Source: an uncultured Allobosea sp.
Lineage (GTDB): Bacteria; Pseudomonadota; Alphaproteobacteria; Rhizobiales; Beijerinckiaceae
Direction of reading: 5' to 3'
DNA: 53,076 nt
Assembly (NCBI RefSeq): GCF_945956895.1
Contig: NZ_CAMFJF010000026.1
Location: 1 to 53,076, forward strand
The notes beneath the pieces are model-generated. The model was not told the DNA's origin. It saw only the letters and a program-made list of their open reading frames with translations, and did no database searches. This document shows positions 1 to 8,765 of this stretch, one piece after another. The translations under genes were made by a program, and so were the position numbers. Numbering within the stretch: position 1 is the stretch's first letter; each line of letters starts with the position of its first letter.

Positions 1-240
1 AGAGCCTCCCTTCCTGAGGCCCGAAATCAGTCTCAAATCATCTGACGACGGACAGGCATAGGGCCCGTCGGTGATCGTCGCTTCCTCGCTCGAAACGCGG
101 CCCGGCTCGTCGCCGATCTCCATCGTCTCCTGGATCGCGGCCGGCGGGCGCGGCTGTGCTGGCGCCCCCCCGGACAGGGCGAACAGCGACGCGAGCCCGA
201 GGCCGGAGGCCAGCAGGCCGGTGCGGATTGCGTGGTTCAT
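1..240 (-). CDS. Secreted hypothetical protein, 3' end outside window
   Basis: Reads leftward from an ATG at 240 and runs off the window at base 1, so only about 80 residues are visible. The first 30 residues form a signal peptide: MNHAIR, then a hydrophobic stretch, then a likely cleavage after GAPAQ. GGAGG lies 7 nt before the ATG. It follows the lipoprotein gene at 255-755 after 14 nt, so the two are probably co-transcribed. The visible mature part (ETMEIGDEPGRVSSEE...) matches no family I recognise. Function unknown; exported location is inferred from the signal peptide. Confidence 0.6.
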   Translation of the reverse strand, partial: MNHAIRTGLLASGLGLASLFALSGGAPAQPRPPAAIQETMEIGDEPGRVSSEEATITDGPYACPSSDDLRLISGLRKGGS

Positions 241-254
241 CTCATCGCCTCCGT

Positions 255-755
255 TCAGCCGCAGCGGCTGTAGATGAAGGTTCCGTAGCGGGCATTCGCA
301 TCGGCATCGACGAAGCGCGCGACGATCTCCTTCGGTTTGACCGACAGCAATTCGCGGTCCTGCGGATCGCCAGCCGGGGCCTCGAAGCCGAGATAGGTCT
401 TTCCGCCGGAGCCTGCCTTCAGCCTGAGCTCGTAGAGCTTGGGGTCGTCGGCGACATGCATCATCACCCCGTCGCCCGGCCCTTTCGCGATCACATAGGG
501 CTGCTTGCACTGGCCCCGCGCCTCGGCTTCCGTGCGCTTGCGATCCTTCTCCGTATGGAAGGAGGCGACGCCCCAGCGCCCGACCAGGGCATCACGCGAG
601 ACATTCGCCGGAGCCGGGGCGGACGCACCCGCGGCCCCCCCGCTCGCGATGGGCGGCAGGCTCTCGCCCCCACCGCAGCCCGCGAGGAGCAACGGCAAAG
701 CGACGGCGCCGGTCGATAGCCATCTGATGTCTTGGAAGCGTGCAAGCTCGATCAC
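255..755 (-). CDS. Putative lipoprotein of unknown function
   Basis: 166 residues. I chose the GTG at 755 because a strong Shine-Dalgarno (AAGGAGGGGG) sits just upstream and because this start gives a proper lipoprotein signal: a hydrophobic run ending in the lipobox LLAGC at about residues 23-27, followed by a Gly/Ser/Ala linker. The folded part begins near VSRDALVGRWGVASF and ends in YGTFIYSRCG. Two cysteines (GQCK and the penultimate CG) could pair in the periplasm. The frame stays open further upstream, but that extension has no start signal and would bury the signal peptide. No known function recognised; likely a small anchored periplasmic protein. Confidence 0.7.
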   Translation of the reverse strand: MIELARFQDIRWLSTGAVALPLLLAGCGGGESLPPIASGGAAGASAPAPANVSRDALVGRWGVASFHTEKDRKRTEAEARGQCKQPYVIAKGPGDGVMMHVADDPKLYELRLKAGSGGKTYLGFEAPAGDPQDRELLSVKPKEIVARFVDADANARYGTFIYSRCG

Positions 756-1017
756 CGTCGTCCCCCTCCTTGCAACACGATAGTCCACGCCGCACGCCTT
801 CCCGGCCCGTACCGGGCGTCCAGCTTTCCCGTCAGCGCGACGGGACGCCGTATGAGAGCCGCAAAGGCCGGATCGATCAACCCCGGGCGCGGGCGGCAGC
901 ACGTTCCGACAGCTCCCTTGGCGAGCACGGGGGAAGAGACGCCGGGCATAGAGGCTAAGAAGCTCCTCGACACGGTCGGAAGCGCTGGTTGGTTCCGGCA
1001 GGCCGCGCCGGAGGCCG

Positions 1018-1311
1018 TCACTGTTGCGTGGCTCGCGGCGTCGGCTGCACGCTGCCGCGCGAGCGCCGCAGATTGACACGCGGAGGGCGCTCCGGCCGGC
1101 TGTGCGACTGCCGGCGAAGCTGTCTTTGGCGATTGTAATAGAGTTGCGGCCGCTGGCTGAACGCGGCGTCGACCCGATCGAGCGCGCGAGCCGTCTCGTC
1201 CGCCACGGCCCCGTCATCGGCTGCCGCTGCGGCACCAGGGGTGATGGTCGCCAGAAGCGACGAACCGGCCAACCCGAGAAATCCGGCCAGGAGTGATCGC
1301 CTGCTCGTCAT
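1018..1311 (-). CDS. Small exported protein, unknown function
   Basis: 97 residues from an ATG at 1311, preceded by GAGGAAGG at good spacing. The N-terminus MTSRRSLLAGFLGLAGSS is a twin-arginine-like or Sec signal followed by an Ala-rich cleavage region. The mature part is short, Arg/Gln-rich and probably disordered at its end. No conserved family recognised. Between its stop and the next gene at 755 lie 262 bases with no convincing coding frame. The signal peptide and ribosome-binding site support it being real; its low complexity keeps confidence moderate. Confidence 0.55.
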   Translation of the reverse strand: MTSRRSLLAGFLGLAGSSLLATITPGAAAAADDGAVADETARALDRVDAAFSQRPQLYYNRQRQLRRQSHSRPERPPRVNLRRSRGSVQPTPRATQQ

Positions 1312-1405
1312 GCCACGACCTTCCTCGATCCCGCGCGTCATGAATCATGCAGCCGGGCAACGGTGCCCCGCACCATTGCCCGGCCACAGAAATCAATCGG
1401 GAGTG

Positions 1406-1672
1406 TCAGGGGCAGCGCGCCTCGAACGTGCGCCCGTAACGATCGCGATAGAGGCAGTTATTGGGAGTGGTGGCCCGGCCGATTACCGCTCCGGTGACGC
1501 CGCCCACGGCGGCGCCGATCGCCGCGCCGCGGCCACCTCCGGCAATGCCGCCGATGACGGCGCCGGTCCCGGCGCCGATCGCGGCCCCGCCGAACGTCCG
1601 TTGATCGGCGGAATTGGCGTTGCACCCGGCAAGCACCAACCCGATGGCGAGGATCGAAAGCTTCCAGCGCAT
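1406..1672 (-). CDS. Glycine-zipper lipoprotein
   Basis: 88 residues, starting at the ATG at 1672 behind AAAGGGGAACG. The N-terminus MRWKLSILAIGLVLAGC is a lipoprotein signal with lipobox LAGC. Residues about 28-70 are a glycine zipper (GGAAIGAGTGAVIGGIAGG and similar), the YMGG/Gly-zipper type known from outer-membrane lipoproteins. The tail has two cysteines (NNCLYRDRYGRTFEARCP) that may form a disulfide. Probable role: small envelope lipoprotein; partner unknown. The 322 bases from 1673 to the hydrolase stop at 1995 contain no gene I can support. Confidence 0.8.
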   Translation of the reverse strand: MRWKLSILAIGLVLAGCNANSADQRTFGGAAIGAGTGAVIGGIAGGGRGAAIGAAVGGVTGAVIGRATTPNNCLYRDRYGRTFEARCP

Positions 1673-1994
1673 CCTAGTCGTTCCCCTTTGAAATCGAACG
1701 CCTTCGAGCTGCGCAGGGACCTCACCCGGCGGCATCGAGCCGCCTCGCCTTGTGCCGGCTCAAGGCCGTTTCAAGCCTAGGTCGCAAGGCCGAAAATGCA
1801 TCCTCAGGAAATCCCAAAATCTGTCCCCATGATCCCAATCGAAGTGCATATCGTCTGCATCGCCGCCGTGTCAGCGCGATAACGCCCCGGCGCGATCGAG
1901 CGCTGCCCCCCTTGAAGCGCGATGGAAACGGCGCCACGGCCCCGCCATCGGCCGTGGCGCTACCAGAGGACGCGAAACAGGTTTCGCCCGCATT

Positions 1995-2630
1995 TCAAAG
2001 CGCTGCGGCACGGCGCCCCGCCCAGGCGAAGGCCGTCGCGGCCATGGTTCCCAAATGATCGGCCGTCGAAAAACCGGAGATCCGCTTGCGGGGCTTGAGG
2101 TCGTGATCGCCGTCCTCCAGCCAGAGCATCTCGATCAGCGGCGACAGCCTGTAGGTCGCAACCTCCTCCAGGGAGCCGAATTCATCGCGCGTTCCCTGCA
2201 CGATCAGGGCCGGCGTCTTCAGGTCCGCGAGATGCGCGGTCCGCAATTGCTCCGACTTACCGGGCGGGTGGAAGGGATAGCCGAGGCACAGCAGGCCGCA
2301 AATCCGACCTTGCGCGAACAGCGCATCGGCAACCATGCTCGCGACGCGTCCGCCCATCGACTTGCCGCCAATGATCAGCGGCCCCCTGGCGCCCAAAGCA
2401 TCGACCGCAGCGAGATATTGCGGGTTGAGCTTTTCGGCGCGCGGCGGCGGCAGCCGCCCGCCGCTGCGCCGCGCCGCCATATAGTCGAACTCGAACCGGG
2501 CCACGCGAAAGCCGGCTTCGGCCAGCGCCTTCGCAGCCGCCGTCATCGAAACCGAATCCATGGGGGCACCGGCCCCATGCGCCAGGAGGACGGTCATGGC
2601 GGCCCGTTCGGGACCGTCGAAAAGGAACAT
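1995..2630 (-). CDS. Alpha/beta-hydrolase family protein (COG3571-like)
   Basis: 211 residues from the ATG at 2630. An in-frame ATG at 2675 has a poorer ribosome-binding site. Visible motifs are an early HGAGAPMDS oxyanion-side loop, the nucleophile elbow GKSMGGR, an acid-bearing segment VQGTRDEFGS and a late histidine in LEDGDHDLKP, in the usual Ser-Asp-His order. This matches the small dienelactone-hydrolase-like group that includes KANL3/Tex30. Substrate unknown. It lies 97 nt downstream of selO on the same strand and may be read from the same message. Confidence 0.85.
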   Translation of the reverse strand: MFLFDGPERAAMTVLLAHGAGAPMDSVSMTAAAKALAEAGFRVARFEFDYMAARRSGGRLPPPRAEKLNPQYLAAVDALGARGPLIIGGKSMGGRVASMVADALFAQGRICGLLCLGYPFHPPGKSEQLRTAHLADLKTPALIVQGTRDEFGSLEEVATYRLSPLIEMLWLEDGDHDLKPRKRISGFSTADHLGTMAATAFAWAGRRAAAL

Positions 2631-2727
2631 CGTGCTGCCTTGCCTCACCGAGCCGGCCACTTGAAGCGCCGGCATGGCAGGAGCCTAGAGCGCCTCGGCC
2701 ACGTCCGATAGGCGGCGCCACCGCAAA

Positions 2728-4197
2728 CTAGGTTCCGCAGAACGTCGCCAGCACGCGCTCATGCATCTCCGGCGGCCGCGCATGGTCCTCGCGGCCCGGC
2801 TGCGCATCGAACGGGCGGGCGAGAACCTCAAGCAGAGTTTCGAACGGAGCGAAATCGCCGCGCTCGACAGCCGCCTCGATCACCGCTTCGATCAGGTGAT
2901 TGCGCGGGATGAACAGCGGGTTCACGCGCAGCATCGCATCCCGGCGCGCCTCGGCCGACGCCGCCTCCTTCAGCAGGCGCTGGCGCCAGCGGCCCTCCCA
3001 GGCATCGAATGCGGCCGGATCCTTGAAGAGGCTGCGGCAGGCATCCGCGCTATCCTGCGCGGCTTCCTCGCTCAGGCGCCGGAAGACCAGCGTGAAATCG
3101 GCCTCGCCATGCTGCATCGTCTCGAGCAGCGTCCGGATCAGCTCGACATCCTCAGCCTCTTCCGTGGCGAGGCCGAGCTTGCGGCGGAAGCCTGCGATCA
3201 GATGCGCCTGGAACTGCGGATCGAACCGGTCGAGCGCCGCCTGCGCGATCGGCACGGCCTTGTCGATATCCGCGTCCAGCAGCGCCAGCAGCGTCTCGGC
3301 GAAGCGGGTGAGGTTCCAGCGGGCGATCGGCGGCTGGTTGGCATAGGCATAGCGGCCGTGCTCGTCGATCGAGCTGAACACCGTCGTCGGATGGTAGGCG
3401 TCCATGAAGGCGCAGGGACCGTAGTCGATGGTCTCGCCGGCGATCGACATATTGTCGGTGTTCATCACGCCGTGGATGAAGCCGATCGTCATCCATTGCG
3501 CCACGAGCGCAGCCTGCGCTGCGACCACCGCCTCGAGCAGCGCGAGAAAGCGTCCCTCGCCAGTGCAGGCCGGATAGTGCCTGATGATGACGTGGTCGGC
3601 GAGCAGGCGCAGCGCCTCGACATCGCCGCGCGCGGCGAAGAACTGGAAGGTGCCGATCCGGAGATGGCTGGAGGCGACGCGGGTGAGCACGGCGCCGGGC
3701 AGAAGCGTCTCGCGCCGGACAACCTCTCCCGTAAGAACGGCTGCGAGGGCTCGCGTCGTCGGGATACCCAGCGCCGCCATCGCCTCGCTGACGATATATT
3801 CGCGCAGCACCGGCCCAAGCGCGGCCCGGCCGTCGCCGCGGCGCGAAAAGGGGGTCGGGCCGGCGCCCTTTAGCTGCAGGTCGTAGCGTTTGCCGTCCTG
3901 GCCGACGACCTCGCCAAGCAGGATGGCGCGCCCGTCGCCGAGCTGAGGACTGAAGCCGCCGAACTGATGGCCGGCATAGGCGGTCGCGATCGAGGCCGCG
4001 CCAGCCGGCACATCGTTGCCCGACAGCATCGCCACGCCGTCCGGGCCCTTCAGCCAGTCGGGATCGAGCCCGAGCTGCAAGGCGAGCGGCGTATTCAACC
4101 GGATCAGCCGGGGCGCCTCGACGGGCGTCGGGGCGACCTCGGCATAGAAGCGCGGCGGCAGCCGCGCATAGGAATTGTCGAAAACGATCGGGCTCAT
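2728..4197 (-). CDS. selO: SelO-family protein adenylyltransferase
   Basis: 489 residues beginning [14 protein letters not shown], the usual N-terminus of the SelO/YdiU (UPF0061) family. A GTG at 4314 in the same frame overlaps the upstream SDR stop as GTGA, but the extra 39 residues do not look like the family. SelO has a pseudokinase fold that binds ATP inverted and transfers AMP to Ser/Thr/Tyr of target proteins, mainly in redox metabolism. Seen here: [21 protein letters not shown] (nucleotide loop), [10 protein letters not shown] (active-site loop), DYGPCAFMD (metal site). A cysteine three residues from the end (ATFCGT) lies near where eukaryotic SelO carries selenocysteine. Confidence 0.93.
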   Translation of the reverse strand: MSPIVFDNSYARLPPRFYAEVAPTPVEAPRLIRLNTPLALQLGLDPDWLKGPDGVAMLSGNDVPAGAASIATAYAGHQFGGFSPQLGDGRAILLGEVVGQDGKRYDLQLKGAGPTPFSRRGDGRAALGPVLREYIVSEAMAALGIPTTRALAAVLTGEVVRRETLLPGAVLTRVASSHLRIGTFQFFAARGDVEALRLLADHVIIRHYPACTGEGRFLALLEAVVAAQAALVAQWMTIGFIHGVMNTDNMSIAGETIDYGPCAFMDAYHPTTVFSSIDEHGRYAYANQPPIARWNLTRFAETLLALLDADIDKAVPIAQAALDRFDPQFQAHLIAGFRRKLGLATEEAEDVELIRTLLETMQHGEADFTLVFRRLSEEAAQDSADACRSLFKDPAAFDAWEGRWRQRLLKEAASAEARRDAMLRVNPLFIPRNHLIEAVIEAAVERGDFAPFETLLEVLARPFDAQPGREDHARPPEMHERVLATFCGT

Positions 4198-4310
4198 CGA
4201 CCGAAGATAGGCGCGGCAGACGTCAGTGCAACACGGAGCCTCCTGCACAGGCCTGTGAGACCAAGCCGTCGCGGCCACGTTGCCCTCAGCGAAAAGCGGC
4301 TCAGCCGGGC

Positions 4311-5060
4311 TCACGGCCCGACGAGTTGCCCGCCATCGACCACGATGCTCTGGCCGGTAACCCAGCTCGCCTTGCTGGAGGCGAGGAAGAGCACGACCTC
4401 GGCGACCTCCTCGGGCTTGCCCATCCGGCCGAAGGGGATAGTCGCCAGCGTCGCATTGTAGAGCTCGGGATTGGAGGTCTTCCGGTCCTCCCAGGAGCCG
4501 CCGGGAAACTCGATCGAGCCCGGCGCGACGCAGTTCACGCGGATGCCCTTGCGCGCCAGCATCTTCGCCTGGCTGCCGGTATAGTGCATCACCGCCGCCT
4601 TGATCGCGCCGTAGGGCGCCGAGCGCGAGGACGCCCGCAACGCCGAGATCGACGAGATGTTGACGATCGACGACCCCGGCTGGAGATGCGGAATGGCCGC
4701 ATGGCTGCCGCGCACCACGGCCATCATGTCGACGCTGAGCGAGGCGGCCCAGCCATCCTCGTCATCGGTCTGGCCAAAGCCGGAAGCGTTGTTGACGAGG
4801 ATGTCGAGCCCGCCCAGCGCCTTCACGGCCTCCGGCACATAGGTTGCGATCTGGTCGGCATCGGCAAGATCGACACTGGCCGCATGCGCCGTGACGCCGA
4901 TTGCCTCGATCTCCTTGCGCGTCGCCTCGAGCGGCCCGGCACCTCTTGCGCAGATCGAGACCGCCGCCCCGCCCGCGGCGAAGCCGAGCGCGATCGAGCG
5001 GCCGATGCCGCGGCTGCCGCCCATCACGATCACGCGCTTGCCGGTGAATTCCTTGGCCAT
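4311..5060 (-). CDS. SDR-family oxidoreductase
   Basis: 249 residues, a classical short-chain dehydrogenase. The cofactor loop is GGSRGIG (residues 14-20), a variant of TGxxxGIG; NNAS follows near residue 91, the catalytic Ser is in NISSIS, and the active-site pair is Y-x3-K in [10 protein letters not shown]. The C-terminus [13 protein letters not shown] is typical of FabG-like members. AGGAAGGGGAGG precedes the ATG. Substrate cannot be read from the sequence. It is upstream of selO on the same strand and possibly co-transcribed. Confidence 0.92.
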   Translation of the reverse strand: MAKEFTGKRVIVMGGSRGIGRSIALGFAAGGAAVSICARGAGPLEATRKEIEAIGVTAHAASVDLADADQIATYVPEAVKALGGLDILVNNASGFGQTDDEDGWAASLSVDMMAVVRGSHAAIPHLQPGSSIVNISSISALRASSRSAPYGAIKAAVMHYTGSQAKMLARKGIRVNCVAPGSIEFPGGSWEDRKTSNPELYNATLATIPFGRMGKPEEVAEVVLFLASSKASWVTGQSIVVDGGQLVGP

Positions 5061-5172
5061 ATCGGCCTCCCCTTCCTGATTGATTCCCGGTCCTTATTGC
5101 CGGTGGGAGGAGGCAAGCTTCAAGGCGGACGGCACGCATGCCGCCCCTGCGATTTCAGGCAGACCGGCAACG

Positions 5173-6906
5173 CTACCGGTCGCGTGCGACGCGAAATCCG
5201 TTGGTGTAGAAGCGCACATCGGCCTCGTATTTGAAACGCGCGGCCGAGCGCAGATAGCGCGGATCGTTATTGAACGAACCGCCGCGCAGCACGCGCTCGC
5301 GGCAGCCTCCAACGGTATAGGCGCTACCGTCGCGCGGCGCGCTGCGGTAGCTCTCGCTCCAGCAGTCGGCGACCCATTCGGCCGCATTGCCGGCCATGTC
5401 GTAGAGACCGAACGCATTGGCCGGGAACTGGCCGGCTGGCACGGTATTGCCGCGCTTCTGGTCGTTGCAGCCGACGCAATTCGCGCGCTCCTTCTCCAGG
5501 GCCTGGCCCCAGGGATAGACCGTCGTCGTGCCGGCACGCGCGGCATATTCCCATTCGCTCTCGGTCGGCAGGCGATAGCGCTTGCCCGTTCGGGCCGAGA
5601 GCCAGGTGAGATAGGCATTCGCATCGTTCCAATGGATGTCGGTGACCGGCCGCTTGCCGCGACCGAGCCCGCGATCGTCAGGCCGGAAATTGCAGCCGCC
5701 CTGGTCGATGCAGAGATCCCATTCCTCGAAGGTCACCTCGCGCGCGCCCAGATAGAAGCCGTGGATGCTCACCGGATGCACCGGCTTCTCGAATTCGTAG
5801 AGATCGTTCGAGCCCATCTGGAAGCTGCCGGCAGGGATCGCGATGAGCTCCGGACAGCCCGCGCAATCGCGTTGCGGCACACTCGTCGCTGGCTGAGGCA
5901 CTGCCGGCGGAGCGGCGACCGCAACGGCGGTTGAAGCCGGCGCGGCCGGGCCAGCGCGGTATTCCTGTTCCCGCGTACGGGCCAGCAAGGCGAAGCGCCC
6001 GTTCGGATAGGCATCGAGATAGGCGCGGTACTCCGCTGCGTTCCGGCTGTTGCGGATCGATTCCCAGAAAGCGAGGTCGTAGGCGGCATCCTGTGTCACG
6101 CCCGGCGTCTGGGGCGGCGGGATGACGGCGCGGCTGCCCAGCGCCACGGCAACCGGCTGGAAGACCGGCGTGATCACGAGTCCCTTCGGCGGCTCGGCCG
6201 AGAGCCAGACCTGCTGATTGCGCCGGGTTTCGCGCGAAACCGTCTCCCGTACCTGTTTCAGCGCCTGCGCCATCTCCAGCCCGGGCGTCCGGATCGCCTT
6301 CAGCCAGGCCTCGACGGCGCGGTCGGCGCCGCCGGGCAGCGCCTTGCCCGGCGCCGTCGGGAACAGCACGGCGATGCCGTCCATCGGCTCGAGCGGCAGG
6401 AGCCCCTTCGCCTTGCCCTGCCATGGATTGTCCCGTCCGGCATCGAGGAAGATCAGGGCGCTCGCCGGCCGGGCGACGATCAGCGGATCGACGATCTCGT
6501 CGAGATCGACCGCGCCCTCGGCACTATTCTGCGTCGAGACCAGGAAATTGCGGTTCCGCTGCTGGACCGCGTGACCGCTATAGAACACCACGACCTGCGC
6601 GCCGCGCCTGAGCTTGCTTGCGAAGCCGGCGATCGCCTGCCGCAGCGCGTTGCGATCGGCATTCTCGACGGTGACGACATCGAAGCCGCCAACGCTCAAC
6701 GCCTGGGCCACAGTGCGGCCCCGTTGCAAGGCGCCACTGATCGGCGCCTGCTGATAGGCCTCGTTGGCGATGACGAGAGCGACGCGCACAGCTTCGTTCG
6801 GCTGCTGGGCCAGGCCGGAGGCGGCCAGCATCGGCAGCAGGACAACGGCAACCAGGACACGTAACCAGGCCATCGGCAGACGGGAGCCTCTCCAGCTAGC
6901 GGACAT
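5173..6906 (-). CDS. Secreted caspase-like/FGE-like fusion, probable pseudoenzyme
   Basis: 577 residues. A signal peptide covers about residues 13-34; an alternative ATG at 6873 gives a cleaner one. Residues about 40-240 are a caspase p20-like domain: RVALVIANEAY, His112 in YSGHAVQ, but Gly157 in LDAGRDNP where active relatives have Cys (DACRNNP). Residues 276-312 carry a W...YLDAYPNGRFA motif common in secreted bacterial caspases. Residues about 348-577 form a formylglycine-generating-enzyme-like domain (IPAGSFQMGS, PTESEWEYAAR, YDMAGNAAEWV, LRGGSFN). The cysteine pair that catalytic FGE carries after RGGSW is absent. CxxC pairs suggest disulfides in the periplasm. It overlaps the DUF4399 gene by 11 nt. 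Likely a binding or scaffold protein. Confidence 0.9.
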   Translation of the reverse strand: MSASWRGSRLPMAWLRVLVAVVLLPMLAASGLAQQPNEAVRVALVIANEAYQQAPISGALQRGRTVAQALSVGGFDVVTVENADRNALRQAIAGFASKLRRGAQVVVFYSGHAVQQRNRNFLVSTQNSAEGAVDLDEIVDPLIVARPASALIFLDAGRDNPWQGKAKGLLPLEPMDGIAVLFPTAPGKALPGGADRAVEAWLKAIRTPGLEMAQALKQVRETVSRETRRNQQVWLSAEPPKGLVITPVFQPVAVALGSRAVIPPPQTPGVTQDAAYDLAFWESIRNSRNAAEYRAYLDAYPNGRFALLARTREQEYRAGPAAPASTAVAVAAPPAVPQPATSVPQRDCAGCPELIAIPAGSFQMGSNDLYEFEKPVHPVSIHGFYLGAREVTFEEWDLCIDQGGCNFRPDDRGLGRGKRPVTDIHWNDANAYLTWLSARTGKRYRLPTESEWEYAARAGTTTVYPWGQALEKERANCVGCNDQKRGNTVPAGQFPANAFGLYDMAGNAAEWVADCWSESYRSAPRDGSAYTVGGCRERVLRGGSFNNDPRYLRSAARFKYEADVRFYTNGFRVARDR

Positions 6907-7342
6907 TGACCGTGATCTTCGGTGACATCACGGGCGGATTATGCGGCGTATGGGTGTAGTCGCCGACCAGCAATTGCAGCGTGTGCCGGCCCTTGGGCAG
7001 CGTCACCACCACTTCGGTCTGCCCGTTGCCGAGATGGATATTGTTGTAGTCGGACGGGATCGGCTGGTCCGGCGGGCCGGGCTCGGTGTCGATCAGCAGG
7101 TGGTGATGCCCGGTCCGCGCATGGTTGATGCCGGCCGGCGCGACCCCCATGCCGCGCAGGCCGATACGCACGGTGAAGCGCTCGGGCACGCTCAAGCCAT
7201 CGATCGGATAATGGAAATAGACCTGCGCGCCGGGTGGGGCCGGCTGGCGCGTCGGCGTCTGCGCCACAGCCTCGGGGACAGCGCCCTGCCAGGCCGCCAG
7301 CGCGAAAAGGCCTACTGCTGCGATGCGGACTTGCGACGTCAC
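6896..7342 (-). CDS. Secreted single-domain DUF4399 protein
   Basis: 148 residues with a signal peptide (about 1-28) and one DUF4399 domain. Diagnostic segments are GHHHLLIDTE, IPSDYNNIHLGNGQTE and KGRHTLQLLVGDYTHTPHNPPVMS. The start is a GTG at 7342 that overlaps the stop of the upstream three-domain gene (GTGA), so the two should be translationally coupled; its own stop overlaps the start of the caspase/FGE gene. The clustered histidines suggest metal or ligand binding, but the family has no established function. Acts in the periplasm by inference from the signal peptide. Confidence 0.9.
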   Translation of the reverse strand: MTSQVRIAAVGLFALAAWQGAVPEAVAQTPTRQPAPPGAQVYFHYPIDGLSVPERFTVRIGLRGMGVAPAGINHARTGHHHLLIDTEPGPPDQPIPSDYNNIHLGNGQTEVVVTLPKGRHTLQLLVGDYTHTPHNPPVMSPKITVNVR

Positions 7343-8604
7343 CGGCGCCTCCTCGCCCTCGGCCCGCCCGGCACCACGGTCACCGTGATGCGCTCCGAGA
7401 TCACCGGCGGATCATGCGGCATATGGTTCTCGTCGGCGAGCAGGAGCTGCAGCGTGTGTCGCCCGTTCGGCAGCGTCAGCCGGTATTCGGTCTGGCCACC
7501 GCCGAGATGGATATGGTTGAGATCGGCCGGGATCGGCGCGTCGAAGGATGGCGGCCCGGCATCGACCAGCAGGTGATGATGGCCGGTATTCGGCTTGGCG
7601 ACGCCGGCCGGCGCCACACCCATGTTGCGCAGGCCGAAACGGATCGTCGAGGTCGGATAGATCCGGTCGCCGTCTCTCGGGTAGACGAAATAGACGGCCG
7701 CATCGTTGGGCGATGGCGTCCGGGCGGGGCCGGTGCCAGGGGCATGCGGAGCCGCAGCGGCAGCAGCGGCCGGCTGTCCATCACCGACGACGCGGACCCG
7801 GATACGCTGCGAGACCACGGGCGGATCGTGCGGCACATGCTCGTGATCGCCCATCAGCAATTGCAGCGTGTGCTCGCCGGGCGGCAGCGAGAGTTCGACC
7901 TCGGTCTGGCCGCGCCCGAAATGCAGATGGTTGAAGTCGCTGGGAATCTCGCGGTCGAGCGCCGGCAGTTCGGTATCGACGAGAAGATGATGGTGGCCGC
8001 CGTTCGGGCTCGTGGTTCCGGCCGGTGTCACCGTGATGCCTTCCACTCCAAAGCGGATCTTGGCGTGGCTCGGGATCGTCGCGCCGTCCCGCAGATCGAC
8101 GAAGAAGACGCGCGCGCCGGGCCCGGCGGCCGAGCGCGGCTTTTCGGCCGAAGTTGCGGGAACCTCGACCGTGATGCGCTCCGACATCACCGGCGGATCA
8201 TGCGGCACATGGTTGTGGTCGGCGAAGAGCAATTGCAGCGTGTGCTTGCCCGGCGTCAGCGCGATCTCGGCCTCGGTCTGGCCACCGCCGAAATGGATAT
8301 GGTTGAAATCGCTGGGGATCGGCTGGTCGAGCGGCGGCAGTTCGGTGTCGATCAGCAGGTGGTGATGCCCGGCATTCCGAGCCGCTTGTCCGGCGGGAAC
8401 GACCTCCATGCCTGAGATCGCGAAACGCACCGTGAGCTTGGCGGGGACCTGTGCCTTGTCGGCGAGGCCGATGAAGGAAAGGCGAGCGGTCGCCGCGGCC
8501 GGGCTGCGCTGCCGGGCACGCTCCTGCGCCGATGCCCCGGCGATCGGAACCGCCACGGCCAGACCCAACAGCAGAAGCGCCGGCGCGAGGCGTAGCATCA
8601 GCAT
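7339..8604 (-). CDS. Secreted protein with three tandem DUF4399 domains
   Basis: 421 residues: signal peptide (1-27, cleavage after GASAQ), then three DUF4399 copies at about 40-150, 165-280 and 300-415, joined by Ala/Pro-rich linkers. Each copy repeats GHHHLL[IV]D, a [FL]NH[IL]H segment and HTLQLL..D...[VM]PHDPPV. Family members usually have one copy, so this is an internal expansion; with the downstream gene the operon encodes four copies. It is first in a three-gene operon whose junctions all overlap, facing the active caspase gene across 161 bases. The C-terminus ends in Arg-rich RARRRR. Function unknown; metal binding is an inference from the histidines. Confidence 0.9.
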   Translation of the reverse strand: MLMLRLAPALLLLGLAVAVPIAGASAQERARQRSPAAATARLSFIGLADKAQVPAKLTVRFAISGMEVVPAGQAARNAGHHHLLIDTELPPLDQPIPSDFNHIHFGGGQTEAEIALTPGKHTLQLLFADHNHVPHDPPVMSERITVEVPATSAEKPRSAAGPGARVFFVDLRDGATIPSHAKIRFGVEGITVTPAGTTSPNGGHHHLLVDTELPALDREIPSDFNHLHFGRGQTEVELSLPPGEHTLQLLMGDHEHVPHDPPVVSQRIRVRVVGDGQPAAAAAAAPHAPGTGPARTPSPNDAAVYFVYPRDGDRIYPTSTIRFGLRNMGVAPAGVAKPNTGHHHLLVDAGPPSFDAPIPADLNHIHLGGGQTEYRLTLPNGRHTLQLLLADENHMPHDPPVISERITVTVVPGGPRARRRR

Positions 8605-8765
8605 CTTCCTTCCGCGAGAAGATGGACGGAAGGCTACCAGTGCCGACTGGCGCCTTCAAGCAAAACGCCATCCCGTTTCGGTGAGAACTATGCATTGTTC
8701 TGGAGCTGTCCGGGGTCATGCATTAGCATGACGCAGAGGCTGCCGGCAGCTTCTAGGAACGTCCC
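8605..8765. promoter_or_regulatory. Divergent promoter region between DUF4399 operon and caspase gene
   Basis: 161 bases between divergent starts. It contains a perfect inverted repeat GTCATGC-ATTA-GCATGAC at 8715-8732, and the heptamer ATGCATT occurs twice (8690-8696 and 8718-8724), the second inside the palindrome. The position suits an operator acting on both directions. Promoter boxes were not identified with confidence. Confidence 0.45.

Noticed and set aside
752..1021. 89-residue minus-strand frame between two small genes
   Set aside because: Overlaps the upstream end of the lipoprotein gene, lacks a ribosome-binding site and shows no signal peptide or domain.
1722..2058. Short frames on both strands in the gap before the hydrolase
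   Set aside because: No start signals, Arg-rich translations and no family resemblance.
4198..4314. N-terminal extension of SelO from a GTG that overlaps the SDR stop
   Set aside because: The 39 extra residues do not resemble SelO proteins, whose homology starts at [14 protein letters not shown].
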